Source: WHTK01 sp965197795 (GTDB taxonomy: Bacteria; Chloroflexota; Dehalococcoidia; DSTF01; WHTK01). From it: 64,000 bases of DNA. Positions 51,952 to 61,289 of this stretch are shown here, one piece after another; the stretch's first letter is position 1, and each line of letters starts with the position of its first letter. A program made the position numbers and the translations under genes. The DNA lies in the NCBI GenBank assembly GCA_965197795.1, contig OZ240228.1, forward strand, positions 992,001-1,056,000, read 5' to 3'. Below the pieces are notes generated by a model that saw only the letters and a program-made list of their open reading frames with translations, was not told the origin of the DNA and did not search any database.

Positions 51952-52944
51952 CTAATTGGCCTTGGGCGTGAAGACGTCAGTCAGCGCGTCGCCGAGCAGA
52001 TTGAAGGAGAAAAGCAGGCCGGCGACGATTGCGCCAGGAAACAGGAGCAGGTGCGGATGCTGATTGACGGTACGCACACTGGACGCCTCGAAGATCATGG
52101 CGCCGAAGCTTGGATTCGGCGGTTGAATGCCAACCCCGAACCAGGTCAGGATGATCTCGGAGCCCGCGATACCGGCCAGGCTGAGCGAGAGGCTCACAAT
52201 AATGATGTTCGCGACGTTGGGAAGAAGGTGCCGGAACATGATGCGCTGGGTCGAGGCGCCCACCATGTGCGCGGCCATGATGAACTCCGTCTCGCGCAGC
52301 GCCAGAATCTGTGCCCGGATGATGCGCGCTCCGCCAACCCAGCCAAACATAGAGAGCGCTCCGAAGACAAGGAAGTAGTCTGGTGCGCCGCTGGACACAA
52401 TGCCATCGATACCCGATACATCCTCAATATTGCGCGCCAGATCACGAACTCGATCAACCATCGTCGCGTTGATCAGGATCAACATCAGGATCGTCGGCAG
52501 GGACGCAAAGGTGTCGCCGATTCTCATGATCAGCGTGTCGATCCAGCCGCCCATATAGCCGGAGATCAACCCCATACTGACGGCGAGCACAAGACCTCCG
52601 GTTAGCATGGTGGCCGCGGTGACGATGACGGTGGTGCGGGAGGCCCAGATGACGCGGCTCAGCAAGTCGCGTCCCAGGCGGTCGGTTCCGAAGGGGTGTT
52701 CCAGGGACGGTCCTTGCAGCGCCAGCTCGAGGTCTTGCTCACGGTAGGAGGAGATAACGCTGAAGTCGGTGAGGAAGTTGGCGGTGGTGCCGACGACGTA
52801 GAACAGCACGATGAACGAAAGCGCCAGCATGGCGATGCGTCGTTTGACCAGGCGCCGCCAGGCCAGTCCCAGTGGACTGATCGAGCTGATCGTCTCGTCC
52901 CGGAAGAAGCCGGATTGCGGGGAGTCAGCGTTCTCGAGCGCCAT
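51952..52944 (-). CDS. Peptide/nickel-type ABC transporter permease (DppC-like)
   Basis: A 330-residue inner-membrane permease with a hydrophobic N-terminal helix ('AMLALSFIVLFYVVGTTANF') and five further helices. The family motif 'EHPFGTDRLGRDLLSRVIWA' lies near residue 82. The EAA loop that contacts the ATPase reads 'EFIMAAHMVGASTQRIMFRH' near residue 218. It overlaps the upstream permease gene by 20 bases. With DppB and the lipoprotein at 54016 it forms the membrane part of an oligopeptide or similar importer. No ATPase gene follows; tig is next. Confidence 0.92.
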   Translation of the reverse strand: MALENADSPQSGFFRDETISSISPLGLAWRRLVKRRIAMLALSFIVLFYVVGTTANFLTDFSVISSYREQDLELALQGPSLEHPFGTDRLGRDLLSRVIWASRTTVIVTAATMLTGGLVLAVSMGLISGYMGGWIDTLIMRIGDTFASLPTILMLILINATMVDRVRDLARNIEDVSGIDGIVSSGAPDYFLVFGALSMFGWVGGARIIRAQILALRETEFIMAAHMVGASTQRIMFRHLLPNVANIIIVSLSLSLAGIAGSEIILTWFGVGIQPPNPSFGAMIFEASSVRTVNQHPHLLLFPGAIVAGLLFSFNLLGDALTDVFTPKAN

Positions 52945-53929
52945 AGCGGATCCTCGGGTCGATGAATGTGTAGATGACGTCGATGACGATGCTCGCCAGG
53001 ACGAAGGTCACGGCGCCGATCATGACGACAGCCATGATGAAGTCGTAGTCGCGCCCCTGAACCGCCTCGAAGGCGAGCAGGCCTACGCCTGGGATGCCCG
53101 TCAGCACCTCGATGAAGAATGCGCCCTCGATAAGCGCCACGAGCGAGAACATGATGATCGTGCTGAGCGGCAGCATGGCGTTGCGCATGATGTGCTGAGT
53201 CAGCACGTTGAACTCGCCCAAGCCCTTGGCTCGCGCGGTGCGGACGTAGTCTTCCTTCATCACTTCCAGCGTGAAGGCGCGTGTGAAGCGGCCCCAGATC
53301 GCGATGCCCGGCAACGACAGGGCCAGTATCGGAATGATCGCCTCTCGACTTACGACGCCGAGGCACTCGTAGCTGGCACCCAATCCTGGCAGGACCACGT
53401 TGCACTCCTGAGGCCAGCCGCTGGCGGGCAGCACACCAAGCTTGAGCGAGAAGATCAGCAGCACGAAGGGCACTGAAATCAGCGCCGGGATCGATTGGAT
53501 GACCAGGAAACTACTGATGGCGGCCGGATCGGCCCAGGTACCCTGACGTTTAGCCGCGAAGATTCCGAGGCTGATGCCGACTGGCATCGTTATCGCGAGG
53601 GCGACGAAGTTGTACTGCATGGAGCGCCACATGGCCGGGAAGAGAACCTCGTTGACGCTGCGTCCCTGGTAACGGAAGCTCTCGCCGAGGTCGAAGCGAG
53701 TGACAACGCCCTCCATGTAGAGGTAGTACTGCTCGTAGATCGGCTTATCGAGGCCCCTGGCGGCACGAATCCGTTCGAAGGCCTCTTCGTCGCGAAATTG
53801 ACCCAGGGCGGTTCGGATCGGATCACCCGGTCCGAAGCGGGCCAGGCTGAAGGTCGCGAAGGTGACGACGAGGAGGATAGGCGGCACCCAGAGCAGGCGG
53901 CGCAGAATGTAGGAGAGCCTGCCTTCCAT
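52925..53929 (-). CDS. Peptide/nickel-type ABC transporter permease (DppB-like)
   Basis: A 334-residue permease with an N-terminal helix ('LWVPPILLVVTFATFSLARF'), the 'GDPIRTALGQFRDEEAFERI' periplasmic segment, and 'YFLYMEG'-like 'QYYLYMEGVVTRFDLGESF' near residue 66. The EAA loop is 'EVMKEDYVRTARAKGLGEFN' near residue 210. It pairs with the DppC-like protein. The gene is 86 bases downstream of the substrate-binding lipoprotein gene on the same strand. Four to six helices are evident. Confidence 0.92.
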   Translation of the reverse strand: MEGRLSYILRRLLWVPPILLVVTFATFSLARFGPGDPIRTALGQFRDEEAFERIRAARGLDKPIYEQYYLYMEGVVTRFDLGESFRYQGRSVNEVLFPAMWRSMQYNFVALAITMPVGISLGIFAAKRQGTWADPAAISSFLVIQSIPALISVPFVLLIFSLKLGVLPASGWPQECNVVLPGLGASYECLGVVSREAIIPILALSLPGIAIWGRFTRAFTLEVMKEDYVRTARAKGLGEFNVLTQHIMRNAMLPLSTIIMFSLVALIEGAFFIEVLTGIPGVGLLAFEAVQGRDYDFIMAVVMIGAVTFVLASIVIDVIYTFIDPRIRYGARER

Positions 53930-54015
53930 GGCGCCTAGTCTACCTATACCCCTCTAGCGCGTCACAAGGCGCCATGGCCCGCGAAGGTTTCGATATTGGG
54001 TCCACCGCTACGAGC

Positions 54016-55653
54016 CTATTCTTGGATCGACAGGTAACGCAGCATCGGAATGACGATGGGTAGAGGATCGAAGCCCTGGACGCGCGGCTTGACGACGAAG
54101 TGGTCCTTGCCGAAGTAGAGCGGGATCCACGGCAGTTCTTCCAGCAATATCTGCTCAGCGTCCTGATAGAGCTGGAGGCGCCTCGTCGAGTCTGCCTCGG
54201 TCCGGGCCTCTTCCACGAGGGCGTCGAAGTCCGGGTTGTTGTAGTGCGTGTTGTTCTGCCGGCTGGTGCTGTAGAAGAGCAAGTCGATGATGTCCTCGGG
54301 GTCCGGATAGTCCATGATCCAGCCGATGTCGAACATCTGCAGGCGGCCGCGATCGAGGTCATCGAAGAAGCTCGCGGCATCGGACTGTGCGATCGAGACG
54401 TTTACGCCGAGGTTGGTCCGCCACATCTCGATGATCGCCTGCGTCGTAATGCCGGCGTTGGCGCCACCACCGATTGAAGTAAGCGTGACCTCGCCCAGTC
54501 CCGCCGCGTCAACGTACTTGGAGGCAGCCAGCGAGGCGCGAGCGCCCTCCGGATCGAACTCCGGCACGCTAGCGTCCTCGTTGTAACCGGGCAGGCCGGG
54601 CATCATGATGCTGTTCGCCACGTCCAGCATGTCCTTTAGGACGACGCGGACGATTTGCTCCCGATCGATTGCCATGGCGAAGGCGCGCCGCACGTTGGCG
54701 TCGTCGAAGGGTGGCTGAGTGACGTTGAAGCCGATGTAAGAAACAGACAGGTTGTCGCCGCTGCGGTAGTCGGTGTTTAGCGGGTCTCGCGGGCTGAGCA
54801 CGCGCTCGATGTCGTTGACGCTGATACCGGCAACGTCCAGTTCGTCGTTCTCGTACTGGGTCAACGTGGAGCCGCCGGCGAGTATGTAGAGCACGCGCTC
54901 AACTTCGGGCGCCCCGAGGTGATAGTCCTCATTGGCCTCGAGGATGATGCGCTCGTTGAGGCGCCACTCGGCCATCTTGTAGGGCCCGGTGCCGTTGGGC
55001 TTTCGGGTCCAGTTGCGAGGGTTGGATTCGACCTCCTGCTGGTCGACGACGAAGGCGGTGGGGTAGGTCAGCTTGGCCAGGAAGTACGCCTTCGGCTCAT
55101 CGATTGTGATCTCGAGCGTGCGAACGTCGATCACCCGGACGCCTGTGATCTCGTCGGCTCGGCCGCGGGTCACGTCCTTGGCGCCGATGATGTCTCCAAG
55201 GTAAGCCTCAGCCGTAGCGGAGACCGTTTGTCCCAGCATGGCGGTGCGGTCAAGCGAGTATTTGAAGTCGTTGGCTGTGACGGGTTTGCCGTCGTGGAAC
55301 CTCGCGTCGGGGCGGATGTGGAAGGTGTAGGTCAGCCCGTCCGGGCTAACGTCCCAGCTCTCCGCGAGGTCCGGGATGATCTGCAGGTTGCGGTCCAGCG
55401 TAACCAGCCCGCTGAAGATCTCGACAATGTATGTCGCGGAGCCGGCGTCGCCAGCCAGTGCGGGATCCAAGGTAATCGGATCGGCCCCGGCCATTCGCAG
55501 GTCGGCGTTGGCGGGTGATGCGCGTTCGCCCTCATTATTGTCGCTGGTGGCAGAGGTGCCGCCGCCATCATCGCTGCCGCCGCAGGCTAGAGCGACTAAC
55601 GCCACTCCCATGAAGAGAGTCGAAAGCCAAAGTCTTCGTGGGGTGCCTGCCAT
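54016..55653 (-). CDS. Peptide ABC transporter substrate-binding lipoprotein
   Basis: A 545-residue SBP family 5 protein. The lipoprotein signal 'LFMGVALVALACGGSDDGG' has the lipobox L-V/A-A-C with Cys near residue 25. The mature part begins with the usual 'ADPITLDPALAGDAGSATYI' and 'LAESWDVSPDGLTYTFHIRP', 'FHDGKPVTANDFKYSLDRTA', and ends 'YFGKDHFVVKPRVQGFDPLP'. It captures peptides or related solutes outside the membrane for the permeases downstream. I choose the ATG at 55653, five bases after AGGAGG, not the TTG-type start 12 codons upstream. Confidence 0.93.
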   Translation of the reverse strand: MAGTPRRLWLSTLFMGVALVALACGGSDDGGGTSATSDNNEGERASPANADLRMAGADPITLDPALAGDAGSATYIVEIFSGLVTLDRNLQIIPDLAESWDVSPDGLTYTFHIRPDARFHDGKPVTANDFKYSLDRTAMLGQTVSATAEAYLGDIIGAKDVTRGRADEITGVRVIDVRTLEITIDEPKAYFLAKLTYPTAFVVDQQEVESNPRNWTRKPNGTGPYKMAEWRLNERIILEANEDYHLGAPEVERVLYILAGGSTLTQYENDELDVAGISVNDIERVLSPRDPLNTDYRSGDNLSVSYIGFNVTQPPFDDANVRRAFAMAIDREQIVRVVLKDMLDVANSIMMPGLPGYNEDASVPEFDPEGARASLAASKYVDAAGLGEVTLTSIGGGANAGITTQAIIEMWRTNLGVNVSIAQSDAASFFDDLDRGRLQMFDIGWIMDYPDPEDIIDLLFYSTSRQNNTHYNNPDFDALVEEARTEADSTRRLQLYQDAEQILLEELPWIPLYFGKDHFVVKPRVQGFDPLPIVIPMLRYLSIQE

Positions 55654-55962
55654 CGCTACCTCCTGCCCCGCTTCCACCAGAGTAAGCAATCGACCGGACT
55701 TGCGGTGTAATCATTGACTCACTACTGCTACGAATGTTAGCAAACTGCGGATGCCTGTGGACAGGGACGGACGAGAGCGGCAACGCCTTAAGACCATTAC
55801 CAGAATGTGGTTCCATCACCAACGCTGCCAAGCCTGAGCAAGCGAATTCCACTCGCTTGTTCAGCCCGAAACGCTTGCCCGAAATGCTTGATTGTAACGG
55901 GCGTTAGGACGACGGGAGCTGTTGAAGCGAAACGAATCGGGCAGCTAACTTTCGCTCTGCGG

Positions 55963-55991
55963 TTGACAGGCGTAATCGCCAGCGAGATGAT
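55963..55991 (+). promoter_or_regulatory. Promoter of the second Rieske gene
   Basis: TTGACA (55963-55968) and GATGAT (55986-55991) with 17 bases between them, 60 bases ahead of the ATG at 56051. The gap 55654-56050 holds otherwise only the divergent lipoprotein promoter region; no gene is seen in it. Confidence 0.6.
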
Positions 55992-56050
55992 CAGGCGAGT
56001 TGTCAGGGTGAAGCCTGCCCTCTAGATGAACCGTTAAGGAGAAGCGCGAG

Positions 56051-57385
56051 ATGTTGACCCTTCAAGACAACGAGGTCCTATGTCGAGTTGGCCCAGGTAC
56101 GCCGATGGGAAACCTGCTTCGAGAGTACTGGATTCCTTCGACGGTGCCTTCCCACCTTTTGCCTTCACCGGACTGTCCGCCCGTTCGCGTCAGACTCCTA
56201 GGCGAGGATTTGATCGCCTTCCGCACAACCTCTGGCGCCGTGGGATTGATCGCGAACTCATGCCCGCATCGTGGGGCCTCACTCTTCTTCGGCCGCAACG
56301 AGGAAGAAGGTCTGCGCTGCGTCTACCATGGCTGGAAGTTCGATACAGAGGGCAACTGTGTCGACATGCCCTCCGAGCCGGCAGAAAGTAACTTCAAGAG
56401 CAAGGTTAAAGCACGCACGTACCCGTGCCGGGAAGTGAACGGCATCATTTGGACCTACATGGGATCAAGGGAAGTGCCGCCGCCGATGCCGGACCTCGAG
56501 TTCAACACGGCGCCAGCGGAGATGTGCTTCCACCCGCAGTTCGTCTTCTACGACTGCAACTGGATGCAGTCGATGGAGGGTGACATCGACTCCTCCCACA
56601 TCGACTACCTGCACGCCCGGCTAATGGGCGGCCGGGACGATGGTACAGTCGGAGGATTCTACGGCTTCAGCGCCAACCCAGACTACGAGGCTCCCTACCT
56701 GAACACGCATTCGATGGACTACGGTCTGGTCTACGCCGGCAAGCGCAAGTGGGACGCCGAAGGCAACTACTGGCATCGCATCACCCAATTCGTCATGCCC
56801 TATTACACAATGGTCGCCAGCGGCGGTCCGACTGTCGGAGTGCAGGCCTGGGTGCCGGTGGACGACGCCCACACAGTCCAGATTTCCTTCCGACTTAGCT
56901 TACGCGAGGCTGTGCCTTCTGAGCAGCGGGAGCCAAGTGATCCCTATACCCGGCTCGGAGGCTACCTACCGACCACGGGAGATCCCTTGACGAGATGGCG
57001 TTCGCCGGCAAACAGAGCCAACGACTACATGCTCGACTACGATATCCAGCGAAAGCAAATGTTCTCCGGCATTCCGCGCGAGGGAAAGCTGCAGGACATG
57101 GCGGTGATGGAGAGCATGGGTACGGTGTATGAACGGACAAATGAGCATCTCGGTACGTCAGACAGGATGATTATCGCCGTCCGCAGGGCGCTGCTCGACG
57201 CTGCAAAGGGCCTGCGCGATCAGGGCACCGTGCATGCAACGGTGGACAATCCTCAGCTGTACCGTGTCCGGCCCGTCGAGATCATGCTTAAGGAAGGCGT
57301 GGACTGGTTCGAGGCCACAGAGGAGCATCGCACCGCGGACAGCGGCGTGCGCTTGGCCAACTTTGTCACGGCGGAGCTGATCTAG
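56051..57385 (+). CDS. Rieske [2Fe-2S] aromatic-ring-hydroxylating oxygenase, large subunit
   Basis: A 444-residue paralogue of the enzyme at 2890. Rieske ligands are in 'NSCPHRGASLFFGRNEEEG' (C-x-H, about residues 70-72) and 'LRCVYHGWKFDTEGN' (C-x2-H, about 89-92). The catalytic iron site is 'MEGDIDSSHIDYLHARL' near residue 177. Between these the two enzymes are nearly identical, but they differ in the substrate-pocket region after residue 190. Electron-transfer partners are not nearby. ATG 56051 follows AAGGAGAA, and a sigma-70-like promoter lies upstream. It probably attacks a different aromatic or cyclic substrate than its paralogue. Confidence 0.93.
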   Translation: MLTLQDNEVLCRVGPGTPMGNLLREYWIPSTVPSHLLPSPDCPPVRVRLLGEDLIAFRTTSGAVGLIANSCPHRGASLFFGRNEEEGLRCVYHGWKFDTEGNCVDMPSEPAESNFKSKVKARTYPCREVNGIIWTYMGSREVPPPMPDLEFNTAPAEMCFHPQFVFYDCNWMQSMEGDIDSSHIDYLHARLMGGRDDGTVGGFYGFSANPDYEAPYLNTHSMDYGLVYAGKRKWDAEGNYWHRITQFVMPYYTMVASGGPTVGVQAWVPVDDAHTVQISFRLSLREAVPSEQREPSDPYTRLGGYLPTTGDPLTRWRSPANRANDYMLDYDIQRKQMFSGIPREGKLQDMAVMESMGTVYERTNEHLGTSDRMIIAVRRALLDAAKGLRDQGTVHATVDNPQLYRVRPVEIMLKEGVDWFEATEEHRTADSGVRLANFVTAELI

Positions 57386-57442
57386 CACCGTAGCTGAGCA
57401 TAGTGTCCGGCTCGAAGTGACTCCATTGGCTGCCTGACCCTA

Positions 57443-57500
57443 CGAGGCTGCCATCGAGCACCTCGACTTCGCCACGGCCGAATTTCAGGACATGAAGGTG
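57443..57500 (+). repeat. Dispersed TPR-ATPase 3'-end remnant, copy F
   Basis: The plus strand reads 'EAAIEHLDFATAEFQDMKV', differing little from the C-terminal end of the gene at 9003, then diverges. It lies in the 316-base gap after the second Rieske gene; the rest of that gap holds the promoter at 57638. Confidence 0.7.
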
Positions 57501-57637
57501 ACCCTGTGCTGGGGCGCAGGGGCCGCCGAAGGTATAGCCGTGGCTAGGCCGGACGGATTGCTGAAGGGGTCACCTTGGGCCTCGAACCAGACCTGAACCC
57601 ATGACACGCGTGGCCACCGGCCTGGCGAGGTCAGTCG

Positions 57638-57666
57638 TTGACAGCCTGCGTGGTGCCATCCATTAT
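57638..57666 (+). promoter_or_regulatory. Promoter of the Asp-box propeller gene
   Basis: A consensus TTGACA (57638-57643) and CATTAT (57661-57666) are separated by 17 bases, 36 bases ahead of the ATG at 57702. Confidence 0.65.
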
Positions 57667-57701
57667 CCCGACGATGTCACCAATCCTGAAGGAGGCTAGT
57701 A

Positions 57702-58688
57702 ATGGCTAAACGTGGGAGCATGCTCGTTGGTACGGTCGGACAAGGAGTCCTGCGTAGCGTAGATGACGGCGAAACCTGGGTGCGTGCCAGCGTCACGGCA
57801 GGAATGCACTCCGACGCAGTAGTTCGCTGCCTTATGCCTCATCCCAATGGCAATGTCGTCTTCGTTGGCAGCGACCTTGGGCTATACAGAAGCGATGATG
57901 CCGGAGACACTTGGCATTTGCTAGATACGGCGATGAATGGCCGCAGTGTCTGGTCACTCGCCCTCGATTCCACCCAGCCGGATACCGTGTTGGCTGGGAC
58001 GGGCACACCCAGCCGCGCGGCACTCTTTAGCTCAAAGGATGGCGGCCTTAACTGGCAGGAATACAGCGTGCAGATCGCGGAAACCTGCGCAGCAGTCGGT
58101 GTCCCTCGTCCGACCGCAATCGCATTGGACCCTACTGACCCGGCCAACGTTTGGGCGGGTATCGAGGTCGATGGCGTGCGGCGCAGCCGGGATGGAGGTG
58201 TCACCTGGGAAAAGGCAGCTCAAGAGATAACGAATCCCGACATCCACTGCGTCACCGTCTCGAGCGGGCCGCCGAAGTGCGTGGTCGTTCTCACCAGCGA
58301 TGACGTTTGGCTAAGTCAAGATGACGGCGCCAACTGGACGGCGGTCGGTGCTCGCCAGGCGTTCCCCTGGCACTATCCCCGTTGTGTCGCGGTGCGCCCC
58401 GACAAGCCCAATACCCTTTTCGTTACTCTGGGTGACAGTACCCCAGGCCGCACCGGCGCAATCATGCGCAGCGACGACATGGGCAAGACGTGGCAGAGCC
58501 TAGAATTACCAGGTCAGCCCAATTCAGCGATGTGGACGTTGACCTTCGATCGCTCTTCGCCGGACCGTATGCTCGCCGCGAGCCGGTATGGAAACCTATT
58601 TAGAAGCCAAGATGGCGGGAACAGCTGGTCGCGCGTCTGGCGCGAGTTCAGCGAGGTGTCCTCCCTGGCACTGCTGCCGGCGGCCTGA
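57702..58688 (+). CDS. Asp-box (BNR/sortilin-like) beta-propeller protein
   Basis: A 328-residue protein built of seven Asp-box repeats of the form S-x-D-x-G-x-x-W: 'SVDDGETW', 'SDDAGDTW', 'SKDGGLNW', 'SRDGGVTW', 'SQDDGANW', 'SDDMGKTW' and 'SQDGGNSW', spaced by about 40-50 residues. This predicts a six- or seven-bladed propeller like those of sialidases, sortilin (VPS10) and YCF48. Sialidase arginines are not evident, so it is likely a binding scaffold. There is no signal peptide, which is unusual for this fold and suggests a cytoplasmic role. ATG 57702 after AAGGAGG. Confidence 0.82.
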   Translation: MAKRGSMLVGTVGQGVLRSVDDGETWVRASVTAGMHSDAVVRCLMPHPNGNVVFVGSDLGLYRSDDAGDTWHLLDTAMNGRSVWSLALDSTQPDTVLAGTGTPSRAALFSSKDGGLNWQEYSVQIAETCAAVGVPRPTAIALDPTDPANVWAGIEVDGVRRSRDGGVTWEKAAQEITNPDIHCVTVSSGPPKCVVVLTSDDVWLSQDDGANWTAVGARQAFPWHYPRCVAVRPDKPNTLFVTLGDSTPGRTGAIMRSDDMGKTWQSLELPGQPNSAMWTLTFDRSSPDRMLAASRYGNLFRSQDGGNSWSRVWREFSEVSSLALLPAA

Positions 58689-58818
58689 AATCGCTGGTGA
58701 CCAACTGAGTTGAGTCGAAGCGCACTGTATCGCCGGAGGCCACTAAAGCCGTAGCAGGGCAAGCGAAGGTTCCCTGCTGCAGGCGCGCGAGTTGACTGGG
58801 GCCGTATCAGTTGCCACT

Positions 58819-60228
58819 TTAGGGGGTGGCGTGCTGCATGACCTCATTGACGTCACCGACGTTCTCTAGGTCCAGAAGGCAAGCAATCGCCTGTTCCACT
58901 TTTTCTTGCGGCAACACCTTCGAGGCATTGGCGCGAAACTTTTCTACGAGCTCTTCATCTGTCGTGTTAAAGCCCCTATTGAACTTGCCCTCTTCCTTAA
59001 ACGTCTTGCCCTTCGCCTCGACCTCGACTGTGGTCAGCATGCTGTAAGGCTCCTGCAGCTGAGTGCTGGCGAAATCGGGGTGAGTCTCCTGCGAAACGTT
59101 GTCCATGAAACTCAGGATGGCCGGATCCTTGAGTCTTTTCGGATCCTGCCATTCTGCGAGGCTGATCCGGTTGGCTGCAACGGAAAGGATGTAAGGCAGG
59201 CTGAATTGAGCCACCAGGTGGTCCGATATGTCCTTGGTCTTATGCAATGGACTGTTGAAACTGGGGTTGCCGCGAGCCGTGATCGCTTCAATATCCTCCG
59301 GCAGGAGATCGTTCTCCTCGATGATTTTGGTGAGGCAATCCACGGCCAGGTGGCTATCCCCCCAACAAGGGTAGGGCTTGTATTCCACCTTTCCGATCAT
59401 CTTCCATTCGCTGCCGAGCCCTTCTGTCAGGGCGGCTGGCTCCCAGCTGTCGCTGCCGAAATACCGCCATAATCCCACGTCACCATCCAGAGGCGTGGTA
59501 TCGGCTGTGTATCCCATCTCGGCCAACAGAACTGCCGTCACCTCACCAAACGAGGCCCATCCAGTAGAGACGTACTTGGCCATCGGGAAAGGAACAGCAG
59601 ATCGCCACTTGGTCGAAGGAATAGGGTAGTAATGGGCCGCTAGTCCTACGGCATGCGCCATCTTCTGCCGGTCGAGTTTCATGACCTTGGCCGCCCCGGC
59701 CGCCCCGCCGATAATTACTGCTCCGGCCGCCGAGACCGGATACGTCGTACCTCTGATCTTACCGACCTCCGAGCCCTCAACGCTTGTGAAGCCCCGCTTT
59801 AAGCTTCGCAGCGAGACAGCGAGCCGCAGAGACAGCTCGTATCCGATCGCGATGGCAAGGATGATGTCCTTGCCCGAAGCTGCCACGGTCTCACCGAGGG
59901 CCAAGGGCGCTGGCACAACAGCACCCGCCGGCTGGATGGGGAACGAATACGCACTGAAATCCAGAGCGTTGATCAATTCACCATTTGCGAAAGCCGCGTT
60001 ACCACAGGAGACCCTGTGGTTTGTGCCAAGCACTGCAGACTCGGGTGGGCCACCAAACCGCTTCGCCAGCTCCGTGGCATGGCGTCCCTTGTCTGACTCC
60101 AGTGCTGCGGTGGCAACACCAATCGAGTCAAGCAAAAGTCGCTTGGCTTCGCGGATCACCTCGGGTGGCAAGCCTTGGAAATTCGTCTCCTCTACAAAGT
60201 TCAGCACCTGTTCCGTTGGACCCGCCAT
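58819..60228 (-). CDS. MmgE/PrpD family protein
   Basis: A 469-residue member of the 2-methylcitrate dehydratase / iminodisuccinate epimerase / cis-aconitate decarboxylase fold. 'EAKRLLLDSIGVATAALES' opens the helical domain, 'NALDFSAYSFPIQPAGAVVP' sits near residue 86 where other members have the 'D-x-x-D-x-H' substrate loop, and 'GKVEYKPYPCWGDSHLAVDC' near residue 282 is the conserved lid. The usual His of 'DDTH' is replaced by 'FSAYSF', so the chemistry may differ. ATG at 60228, preceded by AGGAGGCGAA. It is separated from the SDR gene by 160 bases that hold nothing recognisable. Confidence 0.85.
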   Translation of the reverse strand: MAGPTEQVLNFVEETNFQGLPPEVIREAKRLLLDSIGVATAALESDKGRHATELAKRFGGPPESAVLGTNHRVSCGNAAFANGELINALDFSAYSFPIQPAGAVVPAPLALGETVAASGKDIILAIAIGYELSLRLAVSLRSLKRGFTSVEGSEVGKIRGTTYPVSAAGAVIIGGAAGAAKVMKLDRQKMAHAVGLAAHYYPIPSTKWRSAVPFPMAKYVSTGWASFGEVTAVLLAEMGYTADTTPLDGDVGLWRYFGSDSWEPAALTEGLGSEWKMIGKVEYKPYPCWGDSHLAVDCLTKIIEENDLLPEDIEAITARGNPSFNSPLHKTKDISDHLVAQFSLPYILSVAANRISLAEWQDPKRLKDPAILSFMDNVSQETHPDFASTQLQEPYSMLTTVEVEAKGKTFKEEGKFNRGFNTTDEELVEKFRANASKVLPQEKVEQAIACLLDLENVGDVNEVMQHATP

Positions 60229-60388
60229 GATTTCGCCTCCTGTTCTTGGTCGAAGCGTGAGTCTTCTTGCCGCCGTGGTGGCCTGTCAGTTCGAGCCAGC
60301 AAGCCTGTGCGCCGTGTAGCAGCGAGTTCTGATGGCGCTGGTTTCGTCGTCATCTGGTGTTTTGGGCCAATCCCATGCACGGGATGGA

Positions 60389-61144
60389 TCACTGTGCCGT
60401 GGTACCGCCATCAATTACAAGCTCGCTTCCGGTCCTGTAGGACGATTCATCGGCGGCAAGGTACACGACGCCGAGAGCCACCTCCTCTGCGGTGCCGACT
60501 CGGCCCATGGGTAGCCGCGCCAGCCGCTGATCCCAGGCTGCCTCGTCCGCCATTAGACCACGGATCATTTCTGTAGCTATGGGACCAGGATGAACGGAGT
60601 TGCACCTGATGTTCTCCTGGACGTGCTGCATCGCCGCCGCTTTGGTGAAGAGCCTTACCGCTCCTTTAGTCGCGGAGTACGCAGCGGAGCTGGTCGAGCC
60701 CCCCACAATGCCTGCCACCGACGAGATGTTGATTATCGAGCCGCCACCAGCGCGACGCATGGCCGGAATAGCACACTTTGTCCCCATGAAGACGCCTTTG
60801 ACGTTGATCGCCATGATGTCGTCCCAGTCTTCCTCTGATGTCTCCTCGATACTCAGGCGCATGGTGACGCCGGCATTGTTCACCAGGATGTTCAGCTTGC
60901 CGTACTGACGCTCCGCCATCGCAACCGCGTCGCGCCAATCGACCTCCCTGGTCACGTCCAGATGCACATAGGTTGCTTCGGCGCCGGAAGCCTGAAGGTC
61001 TCTTTCCACAGCCCTGCCCTGTTCGTCCAGAATGTCTCCAAGGACTACTTTCGCTCCTTCGTCACAGAACAACTTCGCTTCGACGGCACCTTGACCCCTG
61101 GCGCCACCGCTTATCAGCGCTACTTTTCCGTCCAGCCTTCCCAC
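60389..61144 (-). CDS. Short-chain dehydrogenase/reductase
   Basis: A 251-residue SDR with 'KVALISGGARGQGAVEAKLF' (T/S-G-G-x-R-G-x-G), 'VVLGDI' (Asp, NAD preference), 'ILVNNAGVTMRL' (NNAG) and the catalytic 'NISSVAGIVGGSTSSAAYSA' and 'TKGA' (Ser-Tyr-Lys). The C-terminal 'SSYRTGSELVIDGG' is normal. The family resembles hydroxysteroid or cyclohexanol dehydrogenases. I choose GTG 61144 after GAGGAGG; a longer open frame upstream adds residues without family similarity. Divergent from the amidase gene. Confidence 0.9.
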   Translation of the reverse strand: MGRLDGKVALISGGARGQGAVEAKLFCDEGAKVVLGDILDEQGRAVERDLQASGAEATYVHLDVTREVDWRDAVAMAERQYGKLNILVNNAGVTMRLSIEETSEEDWDDIMAINVKGVFMGTKCAIPAMRRAGGGSIINISSVAGIVGGSTSSAAYSATKGAVRLFTKAAAMQHVQENIRCNSVHPGPIATEMIRGLMADEAAWDQRLARLPMGRVGTAEEVALGVVYLAADESSYRTGSELVIDGGTTAQ

Positions 61145-61289
61145 GACGGCCTCCTCCTGGTTCGCTGCAACTCCGGATGTAGCGGGAACGTAGGCCGCGA
61201 GACCCGAGCTGTCAACGTTGAACAGCTCTCGCGTTGACACCCTCGTCCCTCGACGACAGAATCGCAGATCGATTGCGGAAGGAATTGCG

